From positions 32,416 to 96,415 of the forward strand of contig JBGSVE010000010.1 of the NCBI GenBank assembly GCA_041753075.1: 64,000 nt of DNA, written 5' to 3'. The notes beneath the pieces were generated by a model. That model was not told the DNA's origin. It made no database searches and saw only the letters and a program-made list of their open reading frames with translations. A program made the position numbers and the translations under genes. Source of the DNA: UBA6163 sp041753075 (lineage in GTDB: Bacteria; Planctomycetota; Planctomycetia; Pirellulales; Pirellulaceae). Shown one piece after another: positions 1 through 8,030 of this stretch; the stretch's first letter is position 1; every line of letters starts with the position of its first letter.

Positions 1-202
1 TAAACAACTATCAGGGCATCCGTTTGATCGTGAAATCGTTGTATACTGTCAGAGTGCCGGATGTCCGTTCTCAGATCAAATGGTAAGGCGCATCTCGCTC
101 GAAGGTTTCTCCAATCTAGCCGTTTATACCGGCGGGTGGCGAGATTGGGTATCGAAACTCCCCGACCCGGAATCTTCTGAGTTGACAGTCTCCAAGGACT
201 AG
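1..202 (+). CDS. Rhodanese-like domain protein, C-terminal fragment
   Basis: The open frame enters from the left edge (first full codon at base 2) and ends at TAG 200-202, giving 66 visible residues. It shows the C-terminal half of a rhodanese fold: a beta strand followed by the active-site loop VVYCQSAGCPFSD, where the first Cys is the expected persulfide-carrying residue, then the typical ending AVYTGGWRDW. Rhodanese domains carry sulfur as a cysteine persulfide. Only the last part is present, so substrate, signal peptide and upstream domains cannot be judged. The next gene starts two bases after this stop, which implies an operon with the MauE-like membrane protein and suggests a shared thiol or sulfur redox role (inference). 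Confidence 0.75.
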   Translation, partial: KQLSGHPFDREIVVYCQSAGCPFSDQMVRRISLEGFSNLAVYTGGWRDWVSKLPDPESSELTVSKD

Positions 203-204
203 TA

Positions 205-636
205 ATGGAAGTACTATCGAGTGCATTCAATTGGTTCCTTAGAAGCGCAGCCGCTGCACTTCTCGTATCCAGTGCTGTCCTGCATTTGACCAATCCCTAT
301 TTCTTTCTTGGATCAGTTTTGAGATATGAATTGACCGGACCGACGTTGTCGATGTTTATTGCGACTGTATTGCCCGCCGCATCGTTGGTTGTCGGTTGCT
401 TACTCGTTTTGGGTTTTTGGCAACGAATTGGGTTGATGATCGCAGCATTCCTGTTTATCGTATTTGGCATTGCGCAGTGGTCTGTATTGCTTTCTGGGCG
501 GATCATCGCGTGTGGGTGTTTCGGCGCATTTTCCGAAGTGATTTCGCCGGTCACGGCCGGGATAGTTTCGGTTTTTGGTATGATGTTGTTAGTTACTGGT
601 CTATGCGCCGAGCCTTGGTCTCAGAGGGTGAGGTAG
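205..636 (+). CDS. MauE/DoxX-like redox-associated integral membrane protein
   Basis: This 143-aa protein is almost wholly hydrophobic, with about four membrane segments (roughly residues 14-30, 48-70, 75-96 and 112-134). A cytoplasm- or periplasm-facing CxC pair lies in IIACGCFGAFSE (Cys103 and Cys105). That small membrane protein with an ACGCFG motif is the hallmark of the MauE/DoxX-like family, which is associated with disulfide or thiol handling; MauE itself supports methylamine dehydrogenase maturation. No mau genes are visible, so a narrower role is not claimed. The ATG at 205 lies two bases after the rhodanese stop, and the end abuts the glycosyltransferase start, so the three genes are probably cotranscribed. 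Confidence 0.7.
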   Translation: MEVLSSAFNWFLRSAAAALLVSSAVLHLTNPYFFLGSVLRYELTGPTLSMFIATVLPAASLVVGCLLVLGFWQRIGLMIAAFLFIVFGIAQWSVLLSGRIIACGCFGAFSEVISPVTAGIVSVFGMMLLVTGLCAEPWSQRVR

Positions 637-638
637 TG

Positions 639-2408
639 ATGTGGGTGCTCCGCAGACTTCGCCCTGCCGTTTTTTGTTCACAGCGACTCTATTATTACCT
701 GGTGCTTTTTATCGTCGCCATAGGTGGATTCGTTTCGTCTACGTTGTCATGGAAGTATGGTCCCACAGTCGACGAGCCCGCTCATATAGCAGCCGGACTT
801 TACTCATGGGAAACGGGCGGATTCGCTGTGTATCGCGTCAACCCGCCGCTTCCGCGACTCGCGTCGACCTGCTACTTATTTCTAACGTCCCCAAAATCAA
901 AGTTCTATGTTTATGGTTCTGTTTTTGGACCAGACCGATCAGAATGGAAAATGGGTCGCGACTATATTCGCCGGCTAGGTGTAGAACAGTTTCGGCATCA
1001 ACTGTATATCGCCAGGATTCCAACGATTCTTATTAGCATGCTGACCAGCGTTGTATTGGTGAGTTGGGTACGCGAGATTGCGGATTCTTTTGTTGCGGTC
1101 TGTTTTTTGGCGTTCTGGTGGACCTCGCCCCTCGTGCTATCTTGTTCAGCGATGATCAGCCCGGACATCTGGGCCGCTTTCGGCGGATTGCTCGCGGTTC
1201 GCGGTCTTTTCGTATGGTCGCGCGAGCCGACGCTTAAGCATACGGTGTACGCCGGTGTTTTCTTGGCGTTCGCGATGCTGTGTCGTTCAACATGGATTAT
1301 TTTGCTGCCGATTTTTGCCATTCTGGTCGTAGCAAGCAGCATTCATTCTCGTCGCAGTTTCTGGATAATTATGGGGAACGGCTTAGTTTGCATTTTGGCG
1401 GCACTGTTTTTCGCCAATGCTGGCTACGGGTTTCAGGGTATGTGTCTACCATTGGGGGCATACGAGTTTTATAGCAGCCTTGGTTGTGGCGACGATCCTA
1501 GCGGTGGAAATCGTTTTTCTCACTCATTGATTGGAAAGATTCCTGTCCCGCTTCCTTGGGCGTTTGTCTCCGGTTTGGATATGCAGTTGCAGGACTTTGA
1601 GGAGGGCGGTCCGTCCTATCTTTGGGGCAGATGGGAGGATCGTGGCTGGTGGTATTATTACTTTGTCGCTTGGGTGATTAAAGAACCAGTTGGACATGTC
1701 ATCGCGGCGGCGAGTACAGTACTGTTGTTCGTTGTCAGCCTGTTCGCTGTAAATTCACCGTTAGAAAAACACTCATTGGTTCTCCGTCGTTTCCGCTTCG
1801 ATCGAAACGTTCCAAACGGATTCTGGGTTCCCTCCGTCGTGCTACTAACCATGCTTGTCGCCATTTGTTCGCAAACTGGATTTAGTCGTTATCTGCGATA
1901 TCTATTGCCGATTTATCCGCTGGGGTTTGTGGTAGGGTCTCAGATGGTCGATTTTTTTTGTAGTCAATGGCTATGCTTCTGGCGAGTGATTCTGGCTTGC
2001 TCGGTCGCTAGTTCATGCGGTGCAGCGATCCAACAGTATCCCCATCAGCACGGATTTTTTAATATAATTGTGGGCGGCCCGACACAGGGCCATCGATTTT
2101 TGCTGAACGCCAATATCGATTGGGGTGAGGACACTTGGATGGTTAAAGAATGGGTCAAAGCAAGGAAATTTTCTACCCGTCCTTTTCTGAGAACCACCAA
2201 CGTGGCCTGGGGAGGTTTATTCGGAGATGGGGTTGTGTTTCGGCCCGACGACACATTTAAAGACGAGTTCCCCGCAGGCGTTTACATTATCAGCAAAGAA
2301 GCGGTTTTGTTTCCAGGTTCAATTTATTTTTGGGTTCTTAGTGTCGAGGATCGAGAGTCGATCGGGTCGGGTTACTGGGTTGTCGAACTACATGAACCCC
2401 TTCGCTAA
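639..2408 (+). CDS. GT39-type (ArnT/PMT-like) membrane glycosyltransferase
   Basis: The 589-aa polytopic protein fits the lipid-carrier-dependent GT-C glycosyltransferase class. After the first membrane helix comes a periplasmic loop with VDEPAHIAAG (Asp45-Glu46, the metal and acceptor-binding acidic pair of GT39/GT83 enzymes) and then NPPLPR (68-73). These are followed by about ten membrane segments and a soluble C-terminal domain containing NANIDWGED. Such enzymes move a sugar from an undecaprenyl- or dolichyl-type phosphate to a protein or lipid outside the membrane. ATG 639 is chosen; GTG 636, which overlaps the preceding TAG, is an equally coupled alternative. The open frame extends upstream to about 396 but that part overlaps the MauE-like gene. 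Base composition looks less GC-rich than the rest of the window. Confidence 0.8.
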   Translation: MWVLRRLRPAVFCSQRLYYYLVLFIVAIGGFVSSTLSWKYGPTVDEPAHIAAGLYSWETGGFAVYRVNPPLPRLASTCYLFLTSPKSKFYVYGSVFGPDRSEWKMGRDYIRRLGVEQFRHQLYIARIPTILISMLTSVVLVSWVREIADSFVAVCFLAFWWTSPLVLSCSAMISPDIWAAFGGLLAVRGLFVWSREPTLKHTVYAGVFLAFAMLCRSTWIILLPIFAILVVASSIHSRRSFWIIMGNGLVCILAALFFANAGYGFQGMCLPLGAYEFYSSLGCGDDPSGGNRFSHSLIGKIPVPLPWAFVSGLDMQLQDFEEGGPSYLWGRWEDRGWWYYYFVAWVIKEPVGHVIAAASTVLLFVVSLFAVNSPLEKHSLVLRRFRFDRNVPNGFWVPSVVLLTMLVAICSQTGFSRYLRYLLPIYPLGFVVGSQMVDFFCSQWLCFWRVILACSVASSCGAAIQQYPHQHGFFNIIVGGPTQGHRFLLNANIDWGEDTWMVKEWVKARKFSTRPFLRTTNVAWGGLFGDGVVFRPDDTFKDEFPAGVYIISKEAVLFPGSIYFWVLSVEDRESIGSGYWVVELHEPLR

Positions 2409-2807
2409 GGAACGAGCGGGAAATAAACTTCGTAGGATGGGCACTCTTGAAGTTGTTCCATTGTCCAAAAGAATAGTTCGATCAGCCACCTGAGCCGATA
2501 GGCTTTGGCAATCAGTTCTGCGGGTATATCCGTTAGATTCTGCCGAGTGTATCTTGGTCGCCAGCGTGGCGGCTATCTGCTTCAGAGGTTCCGAGTCGAA
2601 GATTGAGACCGATTCGCTGAGCGCTCCAATGGATGCGCGACCGACGCTAAACTTTTTTTGAACGTCAGCCAGCGTGCTGGCTTGATAAAGTCTACGCAAC
2701 TGGCGGAATGCCCGCCGGATTGTCGCTATGGGCGCAAATCCCATGCCCAAATCTACTAAAATCTCATGCGCAACTTTCGTGCCGAACAGTATTGGGTCTG
2801 TCCCCAA
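2405..2807 (-). pseudogene. IS4-family transposase remnant with internal deletion
   Basis: Read on the minus strand, the first part gives an N-terminal stretch with VGRASIGALSESVSIFD, typical of IS4-family transposases common in planctomycetes. At about 2545-2560 the frame changes, and the other minus frame continues with IPAELIAKAYRLRWLIELFF, which is the C-terminal Y-R-E-K catalytic region. In that region the spacing Y-x2-R-x3-E is intact, but the Lys expected six residues after the Glu is Glu (ELFFWTME). The roughly 200-300 residues that should lie between the two parts, including the first catalytic aspartates, are missing. Neither piece can be functional. The end overlaps the stop of the glycosyltransferase gene. 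No terminal inverted repeats or target duplication were identified. Confidence 0.65.
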
Positions 2808-2885
2808 TAGCCGGGAACTGGCCCTGCGAGTGCTTTACGCAATTCGGCTCACCCACGTCCAAACCGGATACGCTGTTCCGCTCTC

Positions 2886-3272
2886 TTAGTCGCAAATTCG
2901 GAGGCTTGCCGTTGCGGTATTGACGATCGTGATCGCCGATCCAGCAAGCCTGATTTCAATTTCATTGTGGGCTTGCAGGTGCGGTGTCAAATCAACCACC
3001 CGCGGACTCAGCGGCTTGGTGCGAACTCCGTTGACCTGAATCACGGCCTCCTCAACGGCTAATTCGGAGTCGAAGTAGACTTGCGCCGTGGGATCAAGAT
3101 TCGGCGGCGCATTGAAGGCCCGACGATAGGTTACCATCGTCGTTGCAGGATCAAGCGGCAGATTGTCCGGCAGCGACAGCCGCGTGACGGCAAGCTCGCT
3201 GCCGTCCGCAGCCGATTCGGTCCGCGTCCATACGCTGTGCAACCGAATCCGATGGCCACCGGAGTGGTCCAT
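2886..3272 (-). CDS. Small hypothetical beta-rich protein, translationally coupled
   Basis: The 128-aa frame starts with an ATG whose A is the last base of the upstream TAA stop (TAATG), so it is almost certainly translated by coupling with the large dockerin protein before it. The sequence is rich in alternating hydrophobic residues, with segments such as AQVYFDSELAVEEAVIQVNG and NEIEIRLAGSAITIVNT. This looks like a beta-sandwich of the galactose-binding type; the fold is an inference. No signal peptide, membrane segment or catalytic motif was seen. It could equally be the C-terminal end of the upstream protein split off by a frameshift. Function unknown. Confidence 0.55.
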   Translation of the reverse strand: MDHSGGHRIRLHSVWTRTESAADGSELAVTRLSLPDNLPLDPATTMVTYRRAFNAPPNLDPTAQVYFDSELAVEEAVIQVNGVRTKPLSPRVVDLTPHLQAHNEIEIRLAGSAITIVNTATASLRICD

Positions 3273-6200
3273 TACATCGATCGCATGATTTCGTCGATCG
3301 AATCACGGTAATCGCCAAACTCGGCGGCCAAGACTTCGGCTGGCGAATCGGTCGTCGCAAAGCGGGCTGCGGTGCCGATCAACCGAACCACACGTCCGTT
3401 GCGGCTGGTCATAAAGTCGCCACTGCCCAACAACGACGTGGAGACCGAACCATCGTCATGCAGTAACGACAACAAAGCCGCGGTGCCGCGTTCATTCAGT
3501 GCCAGTTCGGCGAACACGACATCTTCGTAACCGTTGCCCAAGGAGAAGAATTGTTGATCACCGGTGGCGTCCAGCGCGATCAAGGCCGTTCCATTGATGC
3601 CGGCGACACCACTGTTGCGAATGATCTGCTGCGAAACCAACAGGTCCAGCGTATCGGCCGCAGCACCCTGGGTTCCCAAGATGGTGAAGTTGTTACCGGT
3701 TGCGTTCAAACCGCCGGGCGTGCCGATGACAATCTGGAACGAAGTCGCGGTGCCACCGGTCGTTGGCAGTGAACCAGGGATTCGCGATCCGACAATGATC
3801 GTTTCGGGGGCCTCGAACGAAACCGTATAAGTACCCGGTGGCAGCGACCCGAACGAATACTCGCCCTCACCATTGGTCATACGAGTTTGGTTGATCGCGG
3901 TGCTGGTAATATTGGCATTGGCAGGGCTGGTCAAGCGAACGGTCAAGCCGCCCATCGACGGTTCGTTCGCGTCCTGGACGCCGTTGCGAATCGGATTGGC
4001 CAAGCTGACCAAGAAATCGGTGAAGATCGTACCGGCAACCGTTGACGGGATGAACTCCGCGATCGTGACGGTAACGACTCCCGTTGCGGTCAGCGAGCCA
4101 TCGGAGATCGTGTAGCTGAACGTATCAGTACCGGTGGTGACACCCGCCGGCGGTGTGTAGATCACATTGCCGCCGACAAGCGAAACGGTGCCTTGGGTGT
4201 TGGAGTTTGCGTTGACAGCGGTCAGCGTCACGCTTTGGCCCACTTCATTGGCCGGGCCCGGACGATCGTTTCCAGTCAAGACGGAAACGGCGAACGTGGA
4301 GGTGATATTCGGACGGGCGAAGATTGCATCAGCCGTCGCAATCGGTGCATCGTTGACTGCGGAGATGTTGATCGTCACGGTGCCAGTGTCGCTGGTCGAA
4401 CCCACCGTTGCGCGATAAACAAAGCTCAATGGCGTCGTGGTAAAATCGTTGGCCGCAGGCGTGTAAGTCGCGGTGGATCCCGACAGTACCAAGGTGCCGC
4501 GAGCCGGCTGGGTCACGATTGTGAACGTGGCCGCTGCGGTGCTGCCCGTGACGGTGGTCAGCGATGCCAAGTTTTGAGTTTGCGCCGCGCCGTCTTCAGC
4601 GAAGGTCAATGTCGCGTCACCCGCAGCAACGGTTACCGCACCAGGAGCCACGACGTTGACGGTCAGCGTTGCCGCAGCGGTCAAGGTGCCGTCGCTGATC
4701 GTGTAATTGATCGTGTCGGAACCCGTGAAGGTTGCGGTCGGTGTGTAGACGATGTTGGTGCCGTTGATAACTGCGGTACCACCTTGAGTGGTCGCCGCGG
4801 TGACCGTTCCGATCACAACCGTGCCGGTTTCGTTTGCGGGTCCAGGTCGATCGTTGGCCAACAATTCCGAGATCGCGACGGTCAGCGCCGTGCCGCGATT
4901 AGTGCTGCGGGCTGGGTCGGCGGTGAAGACCGGTGCGTCATTCACGGCGGCAATGTTGATTGTGATCGTGCCCGTGTCGCTAACCGTGCCCACCGTCGCG
5001 GTGTAGACCAACGTCAACGCCGTGGTCGTGAAATCATTCGCAGCCGGGGCGTACGTCAACGTCGAGCCGTTGATCGTTCCGACACCGCGAGCAGCTTGAG
5101 TCGTGATCGTGAAGACGGGCGTGCCGGTGCTTCCCGTGACGGTTGTCAACGTTGCCAAGTTCAACGTCGCGTTGACATCTTCGGTCACCGGCAACGTCGC
5201 GTCGTTGGCCACGACCGTTACCACACCCGCGGCACTAACGGTCACGGACAGGGTTGCCGGAGCGGTCAACGAACCGTCGCTGATCGTGTAGTTGATAGTG
5301 TCGGAACCGGTGAAGCCGGCGGCTGACGTGTAAACGATATTGGTTCCACTGAGCACGGCATTGCCGCCGCCAGTGGTTGCGGCGGTGACGGTTCCGACCG
5401 AAACGGTGCCGGTTTCATTTGCGGGTCCAGGTCGATCGTTCGCGACCAATGTCGAGACCGCAATCGTCAGTGGTGTGGCTGTGGTTGCCGTGACTGCGGT
5501 GTCGGCAACAAACACCGGCGGATCATTGACCGGAGCGATGTTGATCGTGATCGTGCCGGTGTCGCTGGACGTGCCGACGGTGGCCGTGTAGACGAGCGTC
5601 AACGAGGTCGTCGTGAAGTCATCCATAGCCGGTGCGTAAGTCAACGTCGAACCGGCCAACGTACCGATGCCGCGAGCGGGTTGGGTGGTGATCGTGAAGG
5701 TCGGAGCCGTTGTGCTGCCCGTGACCGTAACAAGTGTCGAAAGGTTCAACGTTGCGTTGATGTCTTCGGTGACCGGCAACGTTGCGTCATTGGCAACCAC
5801 GACTACACCCGCAGCATTGACGTTCACGGCCAAGGTGGCGGGAGCGGTCAAGGTGCCGTCACTGATCAAATAATTGATCGTGTCAGGACCGGTGACACCG
5901 GCCAGTGGTGTGTAAACAATGTTCGTTCCCGTGATAACCACGGTTGCACCGGTGGCCGTCGGTGATGTGACCGTGCCAATCGAGACGGTGCCGGTTTCGT
6001 TGGCCGGTCCAGGCAAGTCGTTGCCAAGCAAATCGCTGATTGCAATGGTCAGCGGCGTGCCCACGGTGGTGCTGCGAGCTGGGTCTGCGGTGAAAACAGG
6101 TGCATCGTTGACCGCAGCGATATTGACGGTGATTGTGCCGGTATCGCTGGCTCCACCAGCCGTCGCGGTGTAGACGATCGTCAACGGAGTCGTCGTGAAG

Positions 6201-7768
6201 TCGTTGCCCGCAGGCACGTAGGTTAATGTCGAACCGGAGAACGAAGCAGTCCCGCGTGCGGCCTGGGTCGTGACCGTGAAGACCGGCACCGCAGTGCTGC
6301 CCGTGACCGTGACCAGCGATGCCAAATTGAGCATTGCGGTGGTGTCTTCGGTCGCGTTCAACGAACTGTCGCCCGCCATGACGATGACGTTTGTGACGCC
6401 GGTGCGAATGATCAATTCACCAAAGCCATCGGTCGCATCGGTGCCGCTGACTTCCAAGTTCACCAACACGCGGTTGGCCGGCAATCCTTCGTCCGTTCCG
6501 CCGTCGGTCAAGTTCGGATCATACAATTCGATCAAACCGTCCTGGGCCTGCAACGACAACCGCAAGCCCGCCGGATCGGTGATCTCCGAACGCACACGCA
6601 CCGGAATGCTAAACGCATCAAACGGCTCGATCAAGCGACCATTGCCCGCCGCAGGAACGCTTTCAACCAATCGTCCGGCGGCACCCACGCCCGCGAACCC
6701 AGTTGTCCCGTTGAATTCACCGAGCGGCAGCAGTCCAAAGAATCGCTCGTTGTTGCCAAAGGTACGGCTGCGGAAATCAAGCGACAAACCAAACGCGATC
6801 CCGTTGATGGTTCCGTCTTGATTGCGTGGCAAAATTTCTTCAGTTGGCGTTGTCACCGTCAGCGCCGCGCCGCCCGCCGCAGCGAAGGTGCCGCTGAGCA
6901 ATAGGTTCGGCAGGTTTTGGTCAACGAGGTCAAAATTCGTGTAACGAATTTGGAACTCGAACGGTCCGTTCACATCATCTTCTTGAGCTAACAAAACGAC
7001 GGATACATCCGACGCGTCATAACCTAATGCCACCAACGCATCAACGAATGTGTCCTCGGAGAATGTACCCGGATCAAACGGCACGGTCACGATTTGCGTC
7101 GGTGCGTTCGAGAGGCTGAATTGAAGCGTGCCCGTCGCCGCCGAGCGAATGTTTCCGCCGACTGTTACGATTTGTGTTTCGGTGACCGCGGGCTCAAGCG
7201 TGCTTGGCAAACTGGTCAAGATATCAGTGAACAAGGCGAAGACACCGAAGTCGCCACCGATGCGGTTACGCAAATCGTTGTACTGAATCTCGAGATTGAA
7301 TACTTCGTTCACACCAACGGTCAACTCGCGCGTCGATTGGTTGAACTCGGTTCCGAACGCAGCATCATCAGCCGTGCGTGGGTTGATGCGAATTTCGACC
7401 AACTCATCGACGCCTTCGCCGCGGCCCATCGCATTGAGCACACCCAACGCATCGCCCAACGTCACCTTGTTGTCGCCGTTGACGTCAACAAACTTCGACA
7501 TCGATCCAGGTGCCGCGTCGCGGAAGTCCTGGAAACCGTTTTTGCTGATGTAATTAATGATCGTCAACGCGTCGCGGGCGGTGACTTTGTAATCGTGGTT
7601 AACGTCGGCAGCGATTTGGTAATTGTGGGCCGCGAGCACATCGTTGGCCAACAATTCACGCTTTTCCAGCGCTTCGGCACCCAACGATCGCTGGCCATGT
7701 CGCCCAGATCGTCCAGCGCTTGAATTGTGTTTGCGGTTTGCACGGAAGAGATTGACTAGTCGTTTCAT
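3272..7768 (-). CDS. Large secreted dockerin / cadherin-like repeat protein
   Basis: The 1498-aa protein starts at the ATG whose complement is 7766-7768 (MKRLVNLFRA); an in-frame ATG at 7849 would add 27 residues with no signal character. Order of parts: a basic N-terminus, a LEPR-XLL-like sorting motif (ALEKRELLAN, residues 33-42), and then immediately a dockerin pair at about 54-118 with Ca-binding loops DVNHDYKVT and DVNGDNKVT. Next comes a cohesin-like region with no recognised family, then four tandem units of about 193 aa, each holding VTED and VNDAPVF cadherin/Ig-like signatures. A SdrD_B/CnaB-like module follows (NGVQDANEPSMGGLTV, GEYSFGSLPPGTYTV), and a short unrecognised tail. It is presumably secreted or surface-anchored with an adhesive or structural role (inference). 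The dockerin at the N-terminal end is unusual; the neighbouring proteins have it at the C-terminus. Confidence 0.8.
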   Translation of the reverse strand: MKRLVNLFRANRKHNSSAGRSGRHGQRSLGAEALEKRELLANDVLAAHNYQIAADVNHDYKVTARDALTIINYISKNGFQDFRDAAPGSMSKFVDVNGDNKVTLGDALGVLNAMGRGEGVDELVEIRINPRTADDAAFGTEFNQSTRELTVGVNEVFNLEIQYNDLRNRIGGDFGVFALFTDILTSLPSTLEPAVTETQIVTVGGNIRSAATGTLQFSLSNAPTQIVTVPFDPGTFSEDTFVDALVALGYDASDVSVVLLAQEDDVNGPFEFQIRYTNFDLVDQNLPNLLLSGTFAAAGGAALTVTTPTEEILPRNQDGTINGIAFGLSLDFRSRTFGNNERFFGLLPLGEFNGTTGFAGVGAAGRLVESVPAAGNGRLIEPFDAFSIPVRVRSEITDPAGLRLSLQAQDGLIELYDPNLTDGGTDEGLPANRVLVNLEVSGTDATDGFGELIIRTGVTNVIVMAGDSSLNATEDTTAMLNLASLVTVTGSTAVPVFTVTTQAARGTASFSGSTLTYVPAGNDFTTTPLTIVYTATAGGASDTGTITVNIAAVNDAPVFTADPARSTTVGTPLTIAISDLLGNDLPGPANETGTVSIGTVTSPTATGATVVITGTNIVYTPLAGVTGPDTINYLISDGTLTAPATLAVNVNAAGVVVVANDATLPVTEDINATLNLSTLVTVTGSTTAPTFTITTQPARGIGTLAGSTLTYAPAMDDFTTTSLTLVYTATVGTSSDTGTITINIAPVNDPPVFVADTAVTATTATPLTIAVSTLVANDRPGPANETGTVSVGTVTAATTGGGNAVLSGTNIVYTSAAGFTGSDTINYTISDGSLTAPATLSVTVSAAGVVTVVANDATLPVTEDVNATLNLATLTTVTGSTGTPVFTITTQAARGVGTINGSTLTYAPAANDFTTTALTLVYTATVGTVSDTGTITINIAAVNDAPVFTADPARSTNRGTALTVAISELLANDRPGPANETGTVVIGTVTAATTQGGTAVINGTNIVYTPTATFTGSDTINYTISDGTLTAAATLTVNVVAPGAVTVAAGDATLTFAEDGAAQTQNLASLTTVTGSTAAATFTIVTQPARGTLVLSGSTATYTPAANDFTTTPLSFVYRATVGSTSDTGTVTINISAVNDAPIATADAIFARPNITSTFAVSVLTGNDRPGPANEVGQSVTLTAVNANSNTQGTVSLVGGNVIYTPPAGVTTGTDTFSYTISDGSLTATGVVTVTIAEFIPSTVAGTIFTDFLVSLANPIRNGVQDANEPSMGGLTVRLTSPANANITSTAINQTRMTNGEGEYSFGSLPPGTYTVSFEAPETIIVGSRIPGSLPTTGGTATSFQIVIGTPGGLNATGNNFTILGTQGAAADTLDLLVSQQIIRNSGVAGINGTALIALDATGDQQFFSLGNGYEDVVFAELALNERGTAALLSLLHDDGSVSTSLLGSGDFMTSRNGRVVRLIGTAARFATTDSPAEVLAAEFGDYRDSIDEIMRSM
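4060..6390 (-). repeat. Four tandem ~580-nt coding repeats (cadherin/Ig-like units)
   Basis: Inside the dockerin repeat protein, four units of about 580 nt (about 193 aa) follow each other. They begin near 6390, 5812, 5233 and 4652 on the minus strand. Each unit has the same order of signatures: TED, VTGST, FTITTQ.ARG, LTYAPA..DFTTT, SDTGTITINIA, VNDAPVF, NDRPGPANETGTV, GTNIVYTP, TINY.ISDG. The copies are close enough at DNA level to recombine. This is a coding repeat and not an array of independent elements. Confidence 0.85.
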
Positions 7769-8030
7769 CGCCTGTCCCAAGAGTTCATCCACCGAGGTGG
7801 CTAGGTCGGAGTCGTGGAAAATATCGCTGTGTGCGAGTCGGATTCGCATCCATTATCATTAGACCGGAACTCAATTTCCGGTGTTTTATCTTGCCAAAAC
7901 TTGCCCGCGATCAAATCGTGACGCAAAATCCTGACTACAAGATCGCCCCATATTACCTAGGCTTCCTGCATTATCAACTTCAAAGGTGTCTATTTCTCTT
8001 CGGGCTAGTCCATCGCGATCGTTAGATTCG

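Noticed and set aside
396..638. Upstream extension of the glycosyltransferase frame
   Set aside because: It overlaps the MauE-like gene in another frame and encodes no signal or family similarity; the coupled ATG at 639 is better.
4193..5326. Plus-strand frame of 377 codons opposite the dockerin repeat protein
   Set aside because: It is extremely rich in Arg, Gly and Asp, repeats with the coding repeats of the other strand, and has no recognisable domain; it is a shadow of the minus-strand gene.
4060..6390. Regular repeats that might suggest a CRISPR array
   Set aside because: The period is about 580 bases, the repeats are in frame and encode cadherin-like units, and there are no short spacers.
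7862..7885. Hairpin ACCGGAA-CTCAAT-TTCCGGT followed by GTTTTAT
   Set aside because: The T run is on the plus strand where no gene ends; both neighbours are on the minus strand, so a terminator role is not supported.
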